This document shows, piece by piece, positions 60,846-64,000 of a DNA stretch of 64,000 nucleotides. Made by a program: the position numbers and the translations under genes. The first letter of the stretch is position 1; each line of letters opens with the position of its first letter. The notes beneath the pieces were generated by a model. It saw only the letters and a list, made by a program, of their open reading frames with translations, had not been told where the DNA came from and searched no databases. The DNA is from Melitaea cinxia (lineage: Eukaryota > Arthropoda > Insecta > Lepidoptera > Nymphalidae): assembly GCF_905220565.1 (NCBI RefSeq), contig NC_059395.1, positions 11,511,289-11,575,288 on the forward strand, written 5' to 3'.

Positions 60846-60976
60846 AGATCTCATAGGTAGAGTTCTTTCGATTGTAAACTTAGGAATTTCGACGATAACT
60901 TCTCGGCCCATGTAGCCCTCTTCCACGACGGCAGCGAGTCGCTCCGGAGTCAAGTTGGCGATAATGTTTGTCACAC
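60846..60976 (-). CDS. Serpin, internal exon (VEIPKFTIERTLPM block)
   Basis: 131 bases with acceptor ATTATAG before 60976 and donor GTAAGTAC after 60846. The first two bases complete Gly, then 43 codons end exactly on a codon boundary. VTNIIANLTPERL is followed by VEIPKFTIERTLPMRS, matching the serpin 'PKF' strand before helix I (usually LPM-R-x-ILESLG). The next exon follows after a long intron of 3,452 bases filled with transposon debris. Confidence 0.93.
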
Positions 60977-61164
60977 CTATAATGCAATCAAAATAGTTAT
61001 TTTTTTATAAAATTCTATGTTTATATGCAAATTAATAGAAATAACGCCTTTCTTTTCTGCTTACGCAAAGATTTATTGTATATTAAGTGTATTAAAAATG
61101 ATATGAGGACATTTTTTGTCACGCAATTTTGGAGAATATTGACTTTTATAAAAAGCAAAACTTA

Positions 61165-61745
61165 TTAAAATTCGGGTAAGAGGCCACCGCCGCGCCACAA
61201 TCGTGACATCCAGTCGTCGGCTCCCTTTGGGCCGTCCGACACAAGTATTCACCAAAGCAGCCGTGCCCGGTGAGAACTTGGGTCAGACGGAAGGTGAGGG
61301 GCTTGCACTTACGGCGCATCCATCGCTCAAGGACCGGGCGCAAGGCAGCCGTTACGCGACTGTCATAAGGCTGCTCCGCCAGGTCCTCCTCCCACCTCCG
61401 CATTAGTGCTTCTTGCCCCATCCGGCGCACCCGTAGGATTCCGTCCAACGTGGGGTTCTCACCGAGAGTCCTCCTACCCGAGAAGTATGAATAGGTCTCG
61501 GCAAGGACCTCCACCACGAGCTCCCACGGGGGGGTTGCCAGCTAGAGCAGTAGCTGCAGCCCACGATACCGTACAGTACCTCCGGATCACCCTCACCGCG
61601 ATGATCCTCTGCGCAGACCGCAGCGCGGCCTTATTCCTCGCAGTGAGGCGATCCGCCCAAACCGGGGCACCGTACGTCGCCATACTCCGGCAGACTCCGG
61701 AATATAGTTGCCTGCAGGCGGCGCTGGGTCCTCCGAGGTATTTAA
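61165..61745 (-). mobile_element. R1-type LINE fragment in a serpin intron
   Basis: Two overlapping frames read one ORF2 region: SMATYGAPVWADRLTARNKA and AQRIIAVRVIRRYCTVS, then after a frameshift WELVVEVLAETY, QEALMRRWEEDL, KPLTFRLTQVLTGHGCFGEY and REPTTGCHDCG. These are post-polymerase blocks of R1-clade ORF2 ending in the Cys/His motif. Both ends are truncated. GC content is far above the flanking intron, as expected for an insertion. Confidence 0.82.
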
Positions 61746-61875
61746 TCTAAGTCTAATTTATCTGATGTTGCCCAGCTTAATTCATTAAATTAAAATTAAA
61801 TAAAAGATCATGTGATTATTTTAAAAGCGCAAAAAATATATGTATGATGAATGATGATGTTGTTGTCATACTGAC

Positions 61876-61974
61876 CTTCCTTCATCGAGTAGGGAGGCAG
61901 TAAGATGTACATGCTGATGTCATTTCCTTTGTACGGGAGCTCCAAGATCTGCGCACCGAGTTCATCGCTGACCA
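61876..61974 (-). CDS. Serpin, internal exon (ILELPYKG block)
   Basis: 99 bases with acceptor TTCTTAG before 61974 and donor GTCAGT after 61876. Two bases complete the Met codon begun in the preceding exon, followed by 32 codons and the first base of a Gly codon. It encodes LGAQILELPYKGNDISMYIL, the conserved serpin strand region leading to LLPP. The phase (one base left over) joins exactly to the next exon. The intron upstream in the gene (61975-62891) contains a SINE and an older repeat; the intron downstream in the gene (60977-61875) contains an R1-type LINE piece. Confidence 0.93.
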
Positions 61975-62047
61975 CTAAGAATAATGATAACAAATAAGGA
62001 AAAAAAATAGCACTTTAGTCGAATGTTAATAAGAAAGTTATTAAAAA

Positions 62048-62330
62048 TTAGCTGACTTGGTAAACTTCGTACCGCCACAATTTTAAAGTGAAACTTTTAT
62101 TACATCGCCCTAAAATTTTTCGTTCATCTATCGCATGTCGCATGTTGCAAATGTTCCTCTTCATTTGTGAGTTTCACTTGCATTGTGGTTTCATAAAAAC
62201 CACACAACCTTTTTTTAATACATCAACCTTTTTTTTTAAACAAATCTAGTTATTACAATAACAAACAACACGATCGGAAGTTATGCGCGAAAATACATTT
62301 CAGCGACTCATTTATATTTATAAAGTATGC
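62048..62330 (+). repeat. Degraded 'ACTAGCTGACCC' repeat in a serpin intron
   Basis: TTAGCTGACTTGGTAAACTT at the start and CATTTCAGCGACTCATTTAT at the end match 18502 and 39844; the middle is replaced. Confidence 0.5.
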
Positions 62331-62514
62331 CTAAGCATATTTTTAAATGCATTATTTTGAATATACTCATAATATTAGTACATTATAAAACAACGAAATT
62401 AAACACTGTCAAATTTTACCAAAATAATATAGAAGTACATTAACAAAGTATTAGCAATTTAAAGCTTTGTCATGATTTCATTTTTAATTATATTCGTATA
62501 ACTACGAAACCGAA

Positions 62515-62858
62515 GACACCGAGTTGGCGCAACGGTTACAGCCATGGATTGTACCTGTTGCACTGGCGGTTGCGGGTTCGATCCCCGCACATGATAAACA
62601 TTTGTATTGGCCATACAGGTGTTTGCCGTGGTCTGGGTGTTTGTGCAGTCCTTGTGGGGTCTCCCCACCGTGCCTCGGAGAGCACGTTAAGCCGTCGGTC
62701 CCGGTTGTTATCATGTACACCTGATAGCGATCATTACTCATAGTAGGGAATATATCCGCCAACCCGCATTGGAGCAGCGTGGTGGATTAAGCTCTAATCC
62801 TTCTCCTACATGAGGAAAGAGGCCTATGCCCAGTAGTGGGATATTACAGGCTGAAGCG
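62515..62858 (+). mobile_element. tRNA-headed SINE inside a serpin intron, antisense to the gene
   Basis: Full SINE with intact boxes A and B. Target duplication TAACTACGAAACCGAA (62499-62514) / TAACTACGAAAGCGAA (62859-62874) has one mismatch. Its right end is only 33 bases from the exon edge at 62892, so the insertion lies just inside the intron next to the splice donor. Confidence 0.88.
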
Positions 62859-62891
62859 TAACTACGAAAGCGAAAACAAAAAAGTACTTAC

Positions 62892-63153
62892 TATAATGGA
62901 ATATTCCTTTCTGTCTCATGAATGGTACTAGGGTCTGATAAGTTTCAGAAACGAAAAACACCTGTTTCTTCGTTCTCTCAGCGAGGAACTTTGAAGCCCA
63001 AACGCCTTTGAAATAAGCAGCGTTAGCCAAAACTAATTTCGTTGCTTCCGAGATGCCATCTTCAGGAATCAAATCCTTGATATTATTTTTAGTGATACGA
63101 GCCACCCAGTCGTTTATCTGTTGACGCGACTGTTGAGGGTTTTGATGGAAGTT
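62892..63153 (-). CDS. Serpin, internal exon (central helices and strand with NAAYFKGVW signature)
   Basis: This is the first exon of the gene visible in the window, reading right to left. The acceptor is TTGTTGTCAG before 63153 and the donor is GTAAGT after 62892; it holds 87 codons plus one base. The protein shows serpin landmarks in order: INDWV (helix F region), then LVLANAAYFKGVWASKF (conserved strand 3A block) and VPFMRQKGIFHYM (the Met codon is completed by the next exon). Serpins are about 375-400 residues, so roughly 120-135 N-terminal residues, including any signal peptide, lie beyond position 64000. Inhibitory serpins trap serine proteases covalently; in insects many act in haemolymph, but secretion cannot be shown here without the N terminus. 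Residue wording resembles lepidopteran serpin-1/antichymotrypsin-like proteins. Confidence 0.93.
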
Positions 63154-63231
63154 CTGACAACAAAAAACACATAATTAAAACCATCAAACTAATTTTGTAT
63201 TAAATAATAGACATATCGGTTTTTATATTTT

Positions 63232-63275
63232 ACTAGCGAACCCGACAGACTTCGTTCTGTCAAAAAGATTTGGAA
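63232..63275 (+). repeat. Start of the 'GACAGACTTCGTTCTGTC' repeat
   Basis: ACTAGCGAACCCGACAGACT TCGTTCTGTC (split) matches the reverse of 6360-6396. The rest of the repeat was not recognised. Confidence 0.45.
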
Positions 63276-64000
63276 TGTGGCAGTTTTTTGTTCCTACCTA
63301 TTTTATAGTCTGCGCAAAAAAATCTCCTGACCAGAACCGTCACCCTGATGATAGGGTGGTGTGTAGGTTCAGCTCGAGTGACCAAAGTATATTCGCTTCC
63401 ACAAACTTTGATGTCTGCTAGAGGGCTTCAAACTAAGAGGCGAACTTAGGGTTCAAACCTGATTGAAAAATAATCTAAAGGGACAGAGGGAACCTAAAGG
63501 TGACAATTATTTAAAAATTGTGTGCCTCAATGGTATAACATAGAGATAGACGGGTTATTAACCGACGTAATTGTATTTAAAAGTGGCGCAAGTCTACGTC
63601 ACAGAACCCACGACGCATCGTGCCCGATCGCGTCGATTTGCCCTGATCGTGACATGATATTAAATTAATAATTAAAGATAATAAAGCCCATTTTTAACGC
63701 GATTTGTTTGGCAGATGTAATGACTTGAAAACTAATGCATTTTATATCGCTTGCCGAAGCTAAAACAAAAGAAATAATATCGCGAAGCCAACTAAAATAA
63801 AAATCAGTACTAATGATCTATAGCTGTTACATTTTTTGACTATTCAAATTGGTTGGGTTCGCGATATTATCACTTTTGTTGAGTTTCCGAACGCGACATT
63901 AGATCGTCCAACGCGAACACGCACACTGTTTTGATAGATATGATTGGATTTGAACTTTGTGCAGCGATAATAAAGTGCAAATGGACTCTTTAACGTTAGG
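63276..64000. other. Upstream serpin intron or flank, no exon recognised
   Basis: No serpin-like reading or matching splice pair seen on the minus strand, so the N-terminal exons must lie farther right. A mixed-composition block at 63300-63650 is unassigned. Confidence 0.45.

Noticed and set aside
61203..61750. Plus-strand ORFs of 67-114 codons
   Set aside because: Antisense of the R1 LINE piece.
62459..62762. ORFs of 64-86 codons on both strands
   Set aside because: SINE-derived, inside a serpin intron.
63990..64000. TTAGG at the window end as telomere repeat
   Set aside because: Single occurrence only.

Overview
The window looks like 64 kb of AT-rich lepidopteran (butterfly or moth) nuclear DNA. 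The evidence is the spliced serpin gene, the tRNA-headed SINEs, the R1- and RTE-type LINE remains, the mariner/Tc1 remains and the dense short dispersed repeats. A nymphalid-like butterfly is possible from the SINE type, but I cannot confirm a species from sequence alone. Only two host genes can be supported. No rRNA, functional tRNA, CRISPR array or bacterial-style operon is visible.

Region 1-41.8 kb holds no convincing host exon. It is intergenic or intronic DNA littered with mobile elements: full SINEs at about 1.26 and 38.9 kb, a decayed 1.29-kb mariner at 20.34-21.63 kb next to an R1-type LINE tail, and a 1.6-kb Tc1/mariner-like element with arms over 400 bp at 28.8-30.4 kb inserted inside another repeat. 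There is also a near-identical 322-bp repeat pair and many fragments of the 'actagctgacccg' type. Several CpG-rich patches could be promoters or leader exons, but nothing proves it.

Region 41.87-44.5 kb holds a plus-strand gene for a 581-residue nuclear-type protein. It has two C-terminal C2H2 zinc fingers, one uninterrupted coding exon, a 5' leader that starts at a clear splice acceptor and carries three short upstream ORFs, and nearby poly(A) signals. Its long AT-rich 3' flank (44.5-49.7 kb) has no recognised repeats.

Region 49.7-53.5 kb is a retroelement graveyard on the minus strand. It includes a LINE reverse-transcriptase tail split by a 1.2-kb element with TTAA duplications, an RTE-type LINE, a SINE piece and a further retroelement fragment.

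Region 56.2-63.2 kb carries the last five coding exons of a minus-strand serpin (259 residues plus stop; the N-terminal part lies beyond the right edge). All phases join cleanly into one inhibitory-type serpin with a canonical hinge and a predicted Ser-Ser scissile bond. Each of its four introns contains transposon-derived DNA.
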